Assembly: GCA_965250195.1 (NCBI GenBank)
Contig: OZ252295.1
Span: 496,001-560,000 of the forward strand
Direction of reading: 5' to 3'
DNA length: 64,000 nucleotides
From: CAUZIR01 sp965250195
GTDB taxonomy: Bacteria; Chloroflexota; Dehalococcoidia; Lucifugimonadales; UBA2962
Positions 8,418-16,657 of this stretch are shown one piece after another (within the stretch, counting starts at the first letter, position 1; every line of letters begins with the position of its first letter). The translations under genes were made by a program, and so were the position numbers. Below the pieces are notes generated by a model, which saw only the letters and a list, made by a program, of their open reading frames with translations, searched no databases and was not told the DNA's origin.

Positions 8418-8924
8418 ATGGCAACTCTCTACGCAAAAATGGGTTCAACCGGCCCTTGGTACGAAACCGTGATCAAAGTTCACGGTGTCCTCGGTGCTCG
8501 GGCCGTGGCGGCCGGACTTTGCCGTTGGGAGTTTGTAAACCAGGAGATCGAATCCCGACTAATCGACGCGCTTCCGAAGCCCCATGGCGCCGCTCCGACT
8601 CGACGGACCATGATTACCTGGGCGAACCAGGAACCCGATTTACCGGAGCGTTCCCTGGAGGATGGGTTTGTCGACCGGTCGGAGATCCTCGGGTGGGCCG
8701 CCACTCAACTGAGAGGTCAGCCCACGGCACACATGGGCCTGCAGATTCACAAGCCGAAAACTAAGATTGGCCCTTTATTGATTGGCGCCGGGATCCTGTG
8801 GCTTCTTTCCAGTGCCGCAAGGAAAGGCGGCAACGGTCCAAACTCGGGCAAGCTTTACGGCCGTTCACGTCGGTCCAAGGTGATCGTCAACCAGCCCGAT
8901 AGGGATAATCCCGCAAGTAGTTGA
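8418..8924 (+). CDS. Hypothetical element protein with one C-terminal membrane segment
   Basis: A 168-residue protein of unknown family. The first ~115 residues are soluble with a mixed helical pattern; residues about 116-133 (IGPLLIGAGILWLLSSAA) form a single hydrophobic segment followed by a very basic tail (RKGG...YGRSRRSK). It has the best promoter in the element (8371-8401) directly upstream and points opposite to the mom operon. Its last 38 bases overlap tail to tail with the ATPase gene. A membrane or virion-associated role is possible by position beside a packaging-type ATPase; nothing proves it. Confidence 0.6.
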   Translation: MATLYAKMGSTGPWYETVIKVHGVLGARAVAAGLCRWEFVNQEIESRLIDALPKPHGAAPTRRTMITWANQEPDLPERSLEDGFVDRSEILGWAATQLRGQPTAHMGLQIHKPKTKIGPLLIGAGILWLLSSAARKGGNGPNSGKLYGRSRRSKVIVNQPDRDNPASS

Positions 8925-9951
8925 CCACCGTCGATTTGGAAACCCCGAGCTCCTTGGCGATCTCGCTGTAGCTTCTCCCCTGCTCTCTCAGAGCCCTTGC
9001 CGTGGCAGCCTTATCGATAGTCGTCACTCTCTCGGCGGCCCTGCTCTTGGCCGGTGCGACTCCCGATGCGAAGGCCTTGCTCAGCGATGGCTTCCAGAAC
9101 GAAGGCAGCTCGTTCTCTAACAGTCCCAGGTGATCGGCGTCAGGCGAGTACACGTACGACCATCGGCGTACATCTCCGGTGACTGTGGATAGTTGGCTCG
9201 CCGCTTGTTCAGCTAGGTGCCTCAGCTCCGGCCGTTCGAATTCGGGCTGGAGCATGCCCGGCTGCTTGAACACCACGACATTGGCCGATGAGGCGATGTT
9301 GCGATCTATCTGCCTCGCCTCCTGGCTGACGAAGATCAACGTCTGATCCCGCTGACGGGAGAGGTTCACAAGTCCCGAGATCGCCCTTCCCTGCTCGGCC
9401 ATGCTCTCTCTAGAGTGGAAGTGCAGGTAGGCTTCGTCGATCACAGCCACGGCGCCGTGCGGCAGGTCATCTATCGACGAGACGATCCCAAACCACTCCG
9501 GCAGCTTCGAGCGAGCCGATGCCGGCACTCCAACGGCGTACGGCCGCGCCCTCAGCTTCATCAGTTCTAGCAGCCTGTAGGCCAGCGCTGACTTGCCGCT
9601 CCCCCGCTTGCCAACCACCAAAACCACTGAAGGATGCGGAACCGCGTCGCGCCACTTCCGGTCCAGATGATCGTCGAGGTTGAGTGTGGCCCTTGCCGTC
9701 GGAGCGGTAGGTGGTGTCGTTGCCTCGGTTTGGGGAACGGGACTGGGAAAGGCCATAGGTTCTAGGATGTGCTCAGGCCAAGTTGACGGCGAAGCGGGTT
9801 GGGTTGGTGGAAGCTGCATTGGCGGGAGCGGCGTGTTCAACAGCTCGACGGTGAAGTCACGGATATCTTTTCTCGTCTCCGTCGGTAGAACGTGCCAACC
9901 TACCAAACCAACGAGTCCGACCTGGATGAATTTCTCCATAAACGTGGCCAT
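8887..9951 (-). CDS. Packaging/FtsK-like P-loop ATPase with C-terminal HTH, copy 1
   Basis: A 354-residue ATPase. Residues about 8-22 are a short hydrophobic N-terminal segment, then a Pro-rich linker (40-85), Walker A GKRGSGKS (114-121), Walker B AVAVIDEAYLHF (about 167-178), and NLSRQRDQTLIFVSQEARQ, where a sensor-like Gln closes the strand. The last 35 residues are a resolvase-type helix-turn-helix (ARALREQGRSYSEIAKELG). This resembles DNA packaging or pumping ATPases of small viruses and conjugative elements; exact family not assigned. Its upstream region carries TTGA-CG iterons and a palindrome, and the HTH may act there. A second copy lies at 14349-15341. Confidence 0.75.
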   Translation of the reverse strand: MATFMEKFIQVGLVGLVGWHVLPTETRKDIRDFTVELLNTPLPPMQLPPTQPASPSTWPEHILEPMAFPSPVPQTEATTPPTAPTARATLNLDDHLDRKWRDAVPHPSVVLVVGKRGSGKSALAYRLLELMKLRARPYAVGVPASARSKLPEWFGIVSSIDDLPHGAVAVIDEAYLHFHSRESMAEQGRAISGLVNLSRQRDQTLIFVSQEARQIDRNIASSANVVVFKQPGMLQPEFERPELRHLAEQAASQLSTVTGDVRRWSYVYSPDADHLGLLENELPSFWKPSLSKAFASGVAPAKSRAAERVTTIDKAATARALREQGRSYSEIAKELGVSKSTVVNYLRDYPYRAG

Positions 9952-9979
9952 ACTGGACCTCCTGGCTAGAGTGGCTGGC

Positions 9980-10118
9980 CACAGTAGGAGTCATACTGGT
10001 GCCGGTCAACCCCGTTCAATGACCGGGTTAGTTGAACGTTTGAGCGGTCAACTGGGGTCAACTGAACGATTTGTTGAACGGCTCACGAAGCGGCTGTGTA
10101 TACACGCGCGGGTATACA
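9980..10118. promoter_or_regulatory. Iteron-like control region 1 with palindrome
   Basis: The 332 bases between the ATPase and the methyltransferase hold no gene. From about 9980 they carry roughly seven short copies, in both orientations, of TTGAACG / CGGTCAA (for example 10003, 10013, 10031, 10045, 10073). TGTATAC-N8-GTATACA follows at 10097-10118. The whole block recurs in the same order upstream of the second ATPase (15370-15508). Such clusters are typical of replication origins, partition sites or autoregulated promoters of mobile elements. Confidence 0.6.
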
Positions 10119-10283
10119 GCGCCAACAGTTTCCATGTCAGTCAAACTAAAGCCGATTGGCCGACTGCTGAAACTGTCGAGATGTGGTCTTGTGCCAATCC
10201 AAGAAGGCAAGACCTGGGGTTTAAAACCCGAAGTGCGCTGAGGAACCCTCGACTAACAGAGGACGAAATTTGATTGGTTTGGT

Positions 10284-11357
10284 CTAGCTCTTACGAGGTC
10301 GGCTGCGGCCGCCGTCTTCCAACAACGGCTGGTCGGCCAGTTGAGAGTTCAACAGACCAGGCTTCATCAATTTGTAATACGATCCCGGACCGCCAGGTCT
10401 CTTCTGCCGCTTCGCGGACGGAGCCAAGAATCTTCCCTCGGCTCCGATGAGATAGTCCTTTTCGATTTCACCACATATCCAACGTCGGTTCATGTCCTCA
10501 GCAACGTCTCCAGTGACGCAACTACCGGCGAAGGGATCGAAAACGGTATCGCCTTCGTCGGTTAGCATCTGGATGAAGAACTCTGGGATCACCGCTGGGT
10601 AACGCGCAGGATGAGGAGACAGGCCGTGCTCCTCGCAATACCGCAGGTAACTCGAGTTGCTCTCGGTGTTAGCGGCGGCGATCAGGTTTGGCGGAATTGA
10701 AGCTTTGTTGTCCCTCGAGAATTTCTCACTTATGTCATGACCGCTCGGCCGCAGTTTGGCTTTGTAGCCGTTCGTCAAGAGACCCTTCATGCTGTCACTG
10801 TATGGCTGCAGAATCCGGCGATTGCTAACCTTTGGCCAAGGTTCTTTCGAAAGCCAAAAAACGTTGTTAACCGCATCCTTGACTCGGATTCGCCTTATGT
10901 TTACCCACTCCGCTGGCGTTGGAAGCCGCGAGGGGTTCCACCAAAAAAACTCCTGAGCTAGATGAAAGCCGAACTCTTTTACTAGGCAGATGAGGAGCTC
11001 GTATTGATACAAGCTCTTGGTGGGTAGACCAGGGTTCCACGCACCCCCAATATCGATGACCAGCGATCCGGTGTCTTTGAGAATGCGCTTGAAATCGTGG
11101 GCGAATGGGCGAAACCAATCAACGTAGTCTTCAGAATCGGCATTGCCATAGGCCTTCTTACGGACCAGACCGAACGGAGGGCTAGTCATCACCAGATCGA
11201 CGCTACTGTCCGAGATGTTGTCACGCATCAAGTCCAAAGAGTCCGACCAGTACGCGATACCGAGGTCGGTGGACACCATAGCCTGGGGCCGGACTGGCCG
11301 CTCTGGCGACGAGCCATTGGTCTTTTGGCCCTGTTGGTTTTTGACAGTTTCGGTCAT
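10284..11357 (-). CDS. Site-specific DNA methyltransferase (beta-class, N4/N6)
   Basis: Methylates an exocyclic amino group in DNA, presumably as the protective partner of the AAA-nuclease genes upstream. The catalytic motif TSPPF (in DLVMTSPPFGLVRKKAYG) comes before the SAM-binding motif DPFAGSCVTG, which is the beta-class order. TSPPF-type motifs favour N4-cytosine but N6-adenine is not excluded. The frame is open to 11435, which overlaps the nuclease gene; ATG 11357 (MTETVKNQQG) is the more natural start though no strong ribosome site is seen. Last gene of the McrB-type restriction operon; stops just before control region 1. Confidence 0.85.
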   Translation of the reverse strand: MTETVKNQQGQKTNGSSPERPVRPQAMVSTDLGIAYWSDSLDLMRDNISDSSVDLVMTSPPFGLVRKKAYGNADSEDYVDWFRPFAHDFKRILKDTGSLVIDIGGAWNPGLPTKSLYQYELLICLVKEFGFHLAQEFFWWNPSRLPTPAEWVNIRRIRVKDAVNNVFWLSKEPWPKVSNRRILQPYSDSMKGLLTNGYKAKLRPSGHDISEKFSRDNKASIPPNLIAAANTESNSSYLRYCEEHGLSPHPARYPAVIPEFFIQMLTDEGDTVFDPFAGSCVTGDVAEDMNRRWICGEIEKDYLIGAEGRFLAPSAKRQKRPGGPGSYYKLMKPGLLNSQLADQPLLEDGGRSRPRKS

Positions 11358-11400
11358 TTGTTCGGAACCAGTTTGAGAGTATACGCAGGTCTTTCTTCGG

Positions 11401-12489
11401 TCAACTCGGGAGGACGCGATTGATCCAAAGATCAAGCCTCCGAGATCCGCCGATCAAGTCGCCAGCCCCGATGGGGATCGGATGTCCAGGGGGTATGAAC
11501 TCCTCCGGGAACGCCGAAACCGGATCCGGCAGGCTATTCATCGCAATAGCGGATCCTGCTAAAAGCTGTTCGGGGTCCTCGCCGTAGTCACCGACGTATC
11601 GGACGACTTGCCTGATGGCATCGTTAAACTGGCTGGTCGGATCCGTGCCCCCGCTGTGATGCTTGCACTCGACGACAGCCAGGACTTTTTCCTCATCTTC
11701 ATCAACGAGCACGATGTCAGGTCTGCGACCTCCGAACCCGGTGCCGTAGGTTTCGGCCACAGCCTGGGAGATACGTTCGTATTCGTCTGGGGGCGCAGGG
11801 CTATGGTATTTCGCCGGTTGCACCCCCCAGTAGATCGCTAACTTTCCGACCCTGATTGCAGCTGAGTGGAGTGAAGGCGCCAGATGCTCCACGGACGGCC
11901 TCGTACCAAGTCGATTGCCCAAACGTACGGCGATCAGAGCAACAACAAACAACTCGAACCGTCGCCAAGGCTCCGACGGACCAACGACCGTCTCTTTCAG
12001 AAGTCGATTGATTGTGGTTTGGTCACCGCGGAGCGCAGATTGCAGGGCCGTCCAGGCCGTCCCGGCCTTCAGATATAGGCTCTTTCTCGATTTGAGAGCC
12101 GTGACTATGTCGGCTGGACGTGGCGAGTTCAACCCGGTATCGGACACCAACCGAGCAAAAGCTGCTGTTTTGGCTACTCGATTCGCCTTGGAGAGAGTTG
12201 AGGCAATTGACTGGCCATAAGGTGATTCTCTCGCCGCGACAGGTTCGAACGCCGGTTTCAACATTCGACGCACGTTGCCGATAACCGCACCGAGGACTCG
12301 ATTCGGCCCGTTGTTATAAGTCCTCAAGGAAGAGTTGAAGGCCGAGGAAGCAGGATTATTGGACGAGACGCGGCTCAGAATCGTGCGCGGCCAATCGACG
12401 GAGCCGCGAATCAAGCCTGAGCCTTCTTGCCTGCGTCGTTCAACTTCGACTTGAACGTGCCCTTGGTTGGCTAAGAACTCGTCCAGCAA
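11401..12489 (-). CDS. PD-(D/E)XK restriction endonuclease subunit
   Basis: Nuclease subunit working with the AAA ATPase. The catalytic signature is GRRPDIVLVDEDEEKVLAVVECKHH, giving the PD...ExK pattern at roughly residues 255-280. Upstream residues are helical and not recognised. The annotated start is TTG 12489, but the frame stays open and protein-like (DLKNRISDKELEEHLLEVLL) back to about 12666, directly at the AAA gene's stop, without an ATG or GTG. Translation may therefore be coupled through an unusual start, giving about 420 residues. Organisation resembles LlaJI/LlaI-type systems, in which an McrB-like motor and a separate nuclease act with a methyltransferase. Confidence 0.75.
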   Translation of the reverse strand: MLDEFLANQGHVQVEVERRRQEGSGLIRGSVDWPRTILSRVSSNNPASSAFNSSLRTYNNGPNRVLGAVIGNVRRMLKPAFEPVAARESPYGQSIASTLSKANRVAKTAAFARLVSDTGLNSPRPADIVTALKSRKSLYLKAGTAWTALQSALRGDQTTINRLLKETVVGPSEPWRRFELFVVALIAVRLGNRLGTRPSVEHLAPSLHSAAIRVGKLAIYWGVQPAKYHSPAPPDEYERISQAVAETYGTGFGGRRPDIVLVDEDEEKVLAVVECKHHSGGTDPTSQFNDAIRQVVRYVGDYGEDPEQLLAGSAIAMNSLPDPVSAFPEEFIPPGHPIPIGAGDLIGGSRRLDLWINRVLPS

Positions 12490-12656
12490 TACGTTGACGA
12501 GGCGGCTGAACGCCCAATGGAGGGTTAATAGTCTCTGGGTGGATTCAAAGCGGTCGGTTAGTGAGCCTAAGTTTGAAGGGGCTTCACCTGGGCGGAAATA
12601 ACTAAGGAGGACCTCAAGGAGATGCTCCTCGAGTTCCTTGTCAGAAATTCGATTCT

Positions 12657-13754
12657 TCAGATCGCGCTCTCATCCAGCTTGTGTTTTAACTGATTTGCTG
12701 TGGGCTCATCCATGTCCAGCATCGTGGCCAACTCATCCGCCAGCTGTTCAGCTTGCTCCTTGCCAATCCCTTCCAACTGAGGCACGACATAGACGTCGAG
12801 CGCGGCAGCAAGGGTGTCGTTCAGAGTTGCATCGCCCGACGCCGCCGTGACGTCCCAGCCGGGATTCGCTGACATTACATATTCCATGACATCAATGATC
12901 GACGCAGGTCCGATCTCTGTTACCACGTTGATTGCCGTCCATACTCGGGACAGCAAGGCCGTGCCTCCCGCTTGTGGAGGTGCGCTCGCGGACCACCCAT
13001 TGTTTAACGCGAAGCCATAGATGAATTCGGTGAGATCCGAAGGGACGGGCACATATATCCAGGCGAATCTGCGTGCCAACGCGTAGGACATTTGGTAAAG
13101 GGATGCCTTGTCATACGTGTTTAGAGTGCAAATCAACCGCCAGTCGTTTCCAGGAGCATATTGACCATCTCGTTTTTCTTCCTCTCCAGGTGGAAGAATT
13201 TCAATATGCTCGCTATCCGGGTCGGTCGGATCGAAGAGGAACGGCAGCTCGACCGAATGTCCGCTTAGTAAAGTGAACATGGGACCGAACGCCCGGTCGA
13301 TGTCCGCGCGATTGAATTCATCGACGATCGTTATTTTGTCAAAGTTCCGAAGCAGCAGGCCAGGGGCAAACCGAATGCCGCCTGAACCGTCAGGCATGTA
13401 GCCACCAACGATCTCTTGGGATGTCCAATCACTGGTGGCGGTGATTACCACCGACTGAGATCCGAGCGACGCAGCAATCTTGGTCGCGATAGTGGTCTTA
13501 CCAGTACCAGGCGGTCCGTAAAGGATCAGATGTCTCTTCTGTGCGAGGGCGCGTTCGATGACTCGGTCTATATTCGAAGGCAGACCTATCAAACCGGTTA
13601 GGTTTATTTGGTCAACGAGGTCTGATTTCGTCGAACTCTCGTGGACCTCCTCAACGATTGGATCCACGTAAAACTCTTCATAGAACGCATCTACATCGGC
13701 GTCATCGGAGGAGAACACCGTAAGGTCCCCCGCGTTGGTTCGGCGTATCGTCAT
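12657..13754 (-). CDS. McrB/MoxR-type AAA+ ATPase of a restriction system
   Basis: Motor subunit that would move along DNA and activate the nuclease. Walker A is GPPGTGKTT (near residue 80), Walker B ITIVDEFNRADIDRA, sensor 1 LICTLNTYDKASL and the arginine finger region ALARRFAWIYVP. These match McrB/LlaJI-type and MoxR AAA+ domains; the exact GTP/ATP preference cannot be told. At 365 residues it lacks the N-terminal DNA-binding domain of E. coli McrB, and the separate upstream gene may supply that. Its start overlaps that gene by 4 bases (ATGA) and its stop runs into the nuclease frame. Confidence 0.85.
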   Translation of the reverse strand: MTIRRTNAGDLTVFSSDDADVDAFYEEFYVDPIVEEVHESSTKSDLVDQINLTGLIGLPSNIDRVIERALAQKRHLILYGPPGTGKTTIATKIAASLGSQSVVITATSDWTSQEIVGGYMPDGSGGIRFAPGLLLRNFDKITIVDEFNRADIDRAFGPMFTLLSGHSVELPFLFDPTDPDSEHIEILPPGEEEKRDGQYAPGNDWRLICTLNTYDKASLYQMSYALARRFAWIYVPVPSDLTEFIYGFALNNGWSASAPPQAGGTALLSRVWTAINVVTEIGPASIIDVMEYVMSANPGWDVTAASGDATLNDTLAAALDVYVVPQLEGIGKEQAEQLADELATMLDMDEPTANQLKHKLDESAI

Positions 13755-14326
13755 CCGGCCCGACTGAATGTTAAAAAGGTTGAAATGGCATCAGTGGCTT
13801 GCCCATACGTCTTATTCCCATCGACGAGCGCCTCATTGCGCGGTGAGTTCATGAGAATTCCGAATTTCGCATAGTTGATTTTGAGTTCTAAACCACTGGC
13901 CTGAGCCTTCAACTTCCCATCATCGGGATTTAGCCAATAGGCCACAGAAGAGCCTCGCATTTTCGGTCGACTTTCTAAACGAGCCTTCTCGCTATCCGGC
14001 AATCTAAATACAAGGTTCCATGAATGGTGCGTTAGATCCCAAGAAGAGTTTCCTCTGAGGGCGACCATGAGCGTGAACCCCAGGAGCAAGGGTCTGGGCA
14101 AATTGGCGTGGTTGATCTGGCCCAAACGAAGCTCACCATTCTGCGATCTGGGCAGCCGGGCGGTCAGGACATCGCCAATCTGATCTAACAAAACCAAGCA
14201 TGTTGAGGCTCGAGACGGCTTCGACCATGCTCCAGCTTTCGAGTCGAAATCGGGAACGGGGCTTCGCGATCCACAGAGCTTGAGGCCCACGCCGTGCCTT
14301 TCCTTCAGTATCTTAGTGAACTGCAT
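13751..14326 (-). CDS. Hypothetical first gene of the McrB-type restriction operon
   Basis: A 191-residue soluble protein, MQFTKILKERHGVGLKLCGS at the start, not assigned to a family. Features include conserved-looking LLLDQIGDVLTARLPRSQNG-type and WNLVFRLPDSEKAR segments and mixed alpha/beta character. It overlaps the AAA gene by 4 bases and so belongs to the same operon. By position it may provide DNA recognition or activation, as the McrB N-terminal domain does in fused systems; this is inference. Its 5' end lies 23 bases from the truncated ATPase copy 2, so the operon may be read from a promoter in that remnant. Confidence 0.6.
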   Translation of the reverse strand: MQFTKILKERHGVGLKLCGSRSPVPDFDSKAGAWSKPSRASTCLVLLDQIGDVLTARLPRSQNGELRLGQINHANLPRPLLLGFTLMVALRGNSSWDLTHHSWNLVFRLPDSEKARLESRPKMRGSSVAYWLNPDDGKLKAQASGLELKINYAKFGILMNSPRNEALVDGNKTYGQATDAISTFLTFSRAG

Positions 14327-14348
14327 AACCTCAATGTTTCCGTATGTC

Positions 14349-15341
14349 TCATCCCCGGATCTCGACCAACGCCGAGTTTATAGTCCGGATATGCCGCTGG
14401 CTATGACGTGCGGACTTTAGCCCGACGTAGACTGACTCCGTCTCCTGCTTAAAGCGCGGATTAGATGAAAAGTGCCCCCCAACTACTGAGGCCTGTTCCA
14501 ATGAGTGAGGCCATAAACGACCTTGCCGTCTTGGTTCACTCGCCTCACTTTCCTGTTCGGCGAGGTGTCTAAGCTCCGGACGTTCGTATTCGGCCTGCAT
14601 CATCCCTGGCTGCTTGAACACCACGACGTTCGCCGATGAAGCAATGTTGCGGTCTAACTGCCGAGCCTCTTGGCTGACGAATATCAACGTCTGGTCCCGC
14701 TGGCGGGAGAGATTCACAAAACCCGAGACCACCCTGCCCTGTCCGGCCATGCTCTCCCTAGAGTGAAAGTGCAGATAGGCTTCATCAATTACAGCTACTG
14801 AGCCGCTCGGAAGGTCTTCGATCGTAGAAACGATACCGATCCATTCAGGTAACTTTGCGCGAGCCGAAACTGGTACCCCGACGGCGAAAACCTGCGCCTT
14901 CAGTTTCATCAGTTCCGCCAGCCTGTAAGCGAAAGCAGATTTACCGCTCCCCCGCTTGCCGACCACCAAAACCACCGACGGATGCGGGATCACGTCTCGC
15001 AACGCCCGGTCTGGTTCATCATTCATGATTAGCGGTGTCCGCGCTGTCGGAGCAGTCGGAAGGCTCTGGGCCTCCATCAACTCTGCAAACCGAGTCCGCC
15101 AGTCGGGAGCTTGCTCGGCCAAGGGATTCGGATCTGGGAGTTTCGACGGTTCCGGATCAGGCTGTGGAGGAGGCAGCGCCAACTGGGGCGGAGGTGGCGG
15201 GAGCTGAAGCGGAGGAAGAGGTCTTTCCAAGAACTCCACGGTGAAATCCTTGATGCTCGTCCTAGTGTCTTGAGGTAACGCCTTCCATGCTAAGAAACCA
15301 GCGACTCCTACTTGTGCCAATTTGCCTAAAAACGTGGCCAT
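14349..15341 (-). CDS. Packaging/FtsK-like P-loop ATPase, copy 2 with replaced C-terminus
   Basis: Paralogue of the 8887-9951 ATPase. It starts MATFLGKLAQVGVAGFLAWK, has a longer Pro-rich linker, Walker A GKRGSGKS (128-135), Walker B VAVIDEAYLHF and RQRDQTLIFVSQEARQLDRN. Similarity holds to about residue 263 (RPELRHLAEQ) and then stops abruptly; the remaining ~67 residues are unrelated and lack the C-terminal helix-turn-helix. The break (near 14553) lies close to the restriction operon, so the gene was probably truncated when that cassette arrived. Its promoter region copy (15370-15508) is well preserved. The ATPase core may still work; DNA targeting through the HTH would be lost. Confidence 0.65.
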   Translation of the reverse strand: MATFLGKLAQVGVAGFLAWKALPQDTRTSIKDFTVEFLERPLPPLQLPPPPPQLALPPPQPDPEPSKLPDPNPLAEQAPDWRTRFAELMEAQSLPTAPTARTPLIMNDEPDRALRDVIPHPSVVLVVGKRGSGKSAFAYRLAELMKLKAQVFAVGVPVSARAKLPEWIGIVSTIEDLPSGSVAVIDEAYLHFHSRESMAGQGRVVSGFVNLSRQRDQTLIFVSQEARQLDRNIASSANVVVFKQPGMMQAEYERPELRHLAEQESEASEPRRQGRLWPHSLEQASVVGGHFSSNPRFKQETESVYVGLKSARHSQRHIRTINSALVEIRG

Positions 15342-15369
15342 ACTGCGCCTCCTGTTTGATGTGGAGGAG

Positions 15370-15508
15370 CACAGTAAGAGTCACACCGGTGTCGGTCAAC
15401 CCCGTTCAATGAACGGGTTAGTTGAACGCTTGACCGTTCAACTGGGGTCAATTGACCGATTTTTTGACCGGCCCAGGAAGGAGCCCTGTATACACGCGCG
15501 TGTATACA
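15370..15508. promoter_or_regulatory. Iteron-like control region 2 with perfect palindrome
   Basis: Second copy of the block at 9980-10118: CACAGTAAGAG, then CGGTCAAC, CGTTCAAT, GTTGAACG, TTGACCG and related units in the same order. It ends in TGTATAC-N8-GTATACA (15487-15508), which here is a perfect 22-base palindrome. Changes between the copies often switch TTGAACG to TTGACCG while keeping the spacing. Confidence 0.6.
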
Positions 15509-15664
15509 GAACCGGTCAGACGTGTCTCGAATTGTGGCCGGTAACTTCGGCCAGGTTTACGATCTGCTCAGCCAGCTCAACCGATGACTGCAATTCCCGC
15601 ATCGACTTGAGGTTCGACGACCTTGGGGCGAGTAAGTACCGATGCAAACTACGAATTGATCGCC

Positions 15665-15787
15665 ATGGACGAATTCCTGCGTCGCACCGCTAGCCGCCTG
15701 CCGGACAAGGTCGCTCTAATCGACGGGGAGCATCGCCGCACCTTCCGGGAGCGAGGGTCTCAGGTTAGTCCGCGTCTGGTCCGTTGA
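15665..15787 (+). pseudogene. N-terminal fragment of an acyl-CoA synthetase (AMP-ligase family)
   Basis: A 40-codon frame beginning MDEFLRRTASRLPDKVALID and GEHRRTF matches the opening of AMP-forming acyl-CoA ligases (typically FLRRTA..PDKVALIDG..R.TY). After RTF the reading diverges and stops at 15785-15787, so only the first ~30 residues of a ~500-residue protein survive. It lies just beyond control region 2 and marks a scar where the element joins the ABC exporter region. Confidence 0.55.
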
Positions 15788-15841
15788 GTCGAGCAGTGCC
15801 GTACTGCCACAAGCTTCATCTTGACGAACATCCATGAATCA

Positions 15842-16657
15842 TTACGAGCGTCGAAAAGAAAACAAGGCTAGAGTGAAAAGAGCTAACCCGAGCCCCAAGG
15901 TCACGATCGAGTTTTCCCAGAGGGCCATTTCGTGTCCAAAAACTTCCAAGCCGACAGCGCCTATAAAACCATCTACCTCCTCCCCTCCGTAGGCAGCTGG
16001 CGATATCGCCTGGCGAATCCCGGCCACTGGGTAACTGATCGGGTTTACCTTGGAGAGTACCCCGAGCCATGTGGGTACGTTGTTGATCGGAAAAAACATC
16101 CCGGAAATGAACGTCAAAGGGAATAGAACGACGCCGGCGAGACTCGCGCTCTGGACGCTGCGGAGCCGAACACCGATGAGAACTCCCAAACTACCCATGG
16201 CGAAGGCGAACAGTAATAGAACCCCTGCCATTTCTAACAACACCCAGCCCTTTAGGGAAATCCCAACTGCGGGTGCGAATGCCAGGACTACCACGACCTG
16301 AAAGGCTGAAACGCTGGCCGCGCCGATTATCTTCCCAACTACGATTCCACTCCGGCCAACTGGCGCAACTAGGACGGCCTTCAAGTATCCGTAATGCCGA
16401 TCCCAAAAGATATGAATTGCGCTTTGTAAACATGTCTGGGAGACGACCATGGCGATCATGCCTGGATAGATAAACTTGAGGAAAGATGTGCCGAGCTCGT
16501 CTGAGTCAACAGTGCGATTCAGCCCGAACCCTATGAAAACAAGCATGCCGACTGGGACGAACAAGGATGCCAGGAGGCTCGCTGGCGACCTAATGAACGA
16601 GAGGATGTCGTGGTAGGCGACTGCCTTAATCCCTCTGATGTGACATTTGACTCTCAA
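15842..16657 (-). CDS. ABC-2 type transporter permease
   Basis: Membrane half of an ABC exporter, 271 residues with about six hydrophobic segments (for example LLASLFVPVGMLVFIGFG, VLLLFAFAMGSLGVLIGV, FPLTFISGMFFPI). The FISGMFFPINNVP loop is characteristic of DrrB/NodJ-type ABC-2 permeases. It overlaps the ATPase gene by 4 bases and would pair with it. Substrate is unknown; lying downstream of the graspetide genes on the same strand, export of that peptide is a reasonable guess. Confidence 0.88.
   Translation of the reverse strand: MRVKCHIRGIKAVAYHDILSFIRSPASLLASLFVPVGMLVFIGFGLNRTVDSDELGTSFLKFIYPGMIAMVVSQTCLQSAIHIFWDRHYGYLKAVLVAPVGRSGIVVGKIIGAASVSAFQVVVVLAFAPAVGISLKGWVLLEMAGVLLLFAFAMGSLGVLIGVRLRSVQSASLAGVVLFPLTFISGMFFPINNVPTWLGVLSKVNPISYPVAGIRQAISPAAYGGEEVDGFIGAVGLEVFGHEMALWENSIVTLGLGLALFTLALFSFRRS

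Noticed and set aside
9680..10273. Open frame on the + strand across ATPase copy 1 start and control region 1 (and its equivalent at 15322-15693)
   Set aside because: Both copies show similar peptides only because the iteron-like DNA is duplicated. The frames run antisense through the ATPase start and have no ribosome site.
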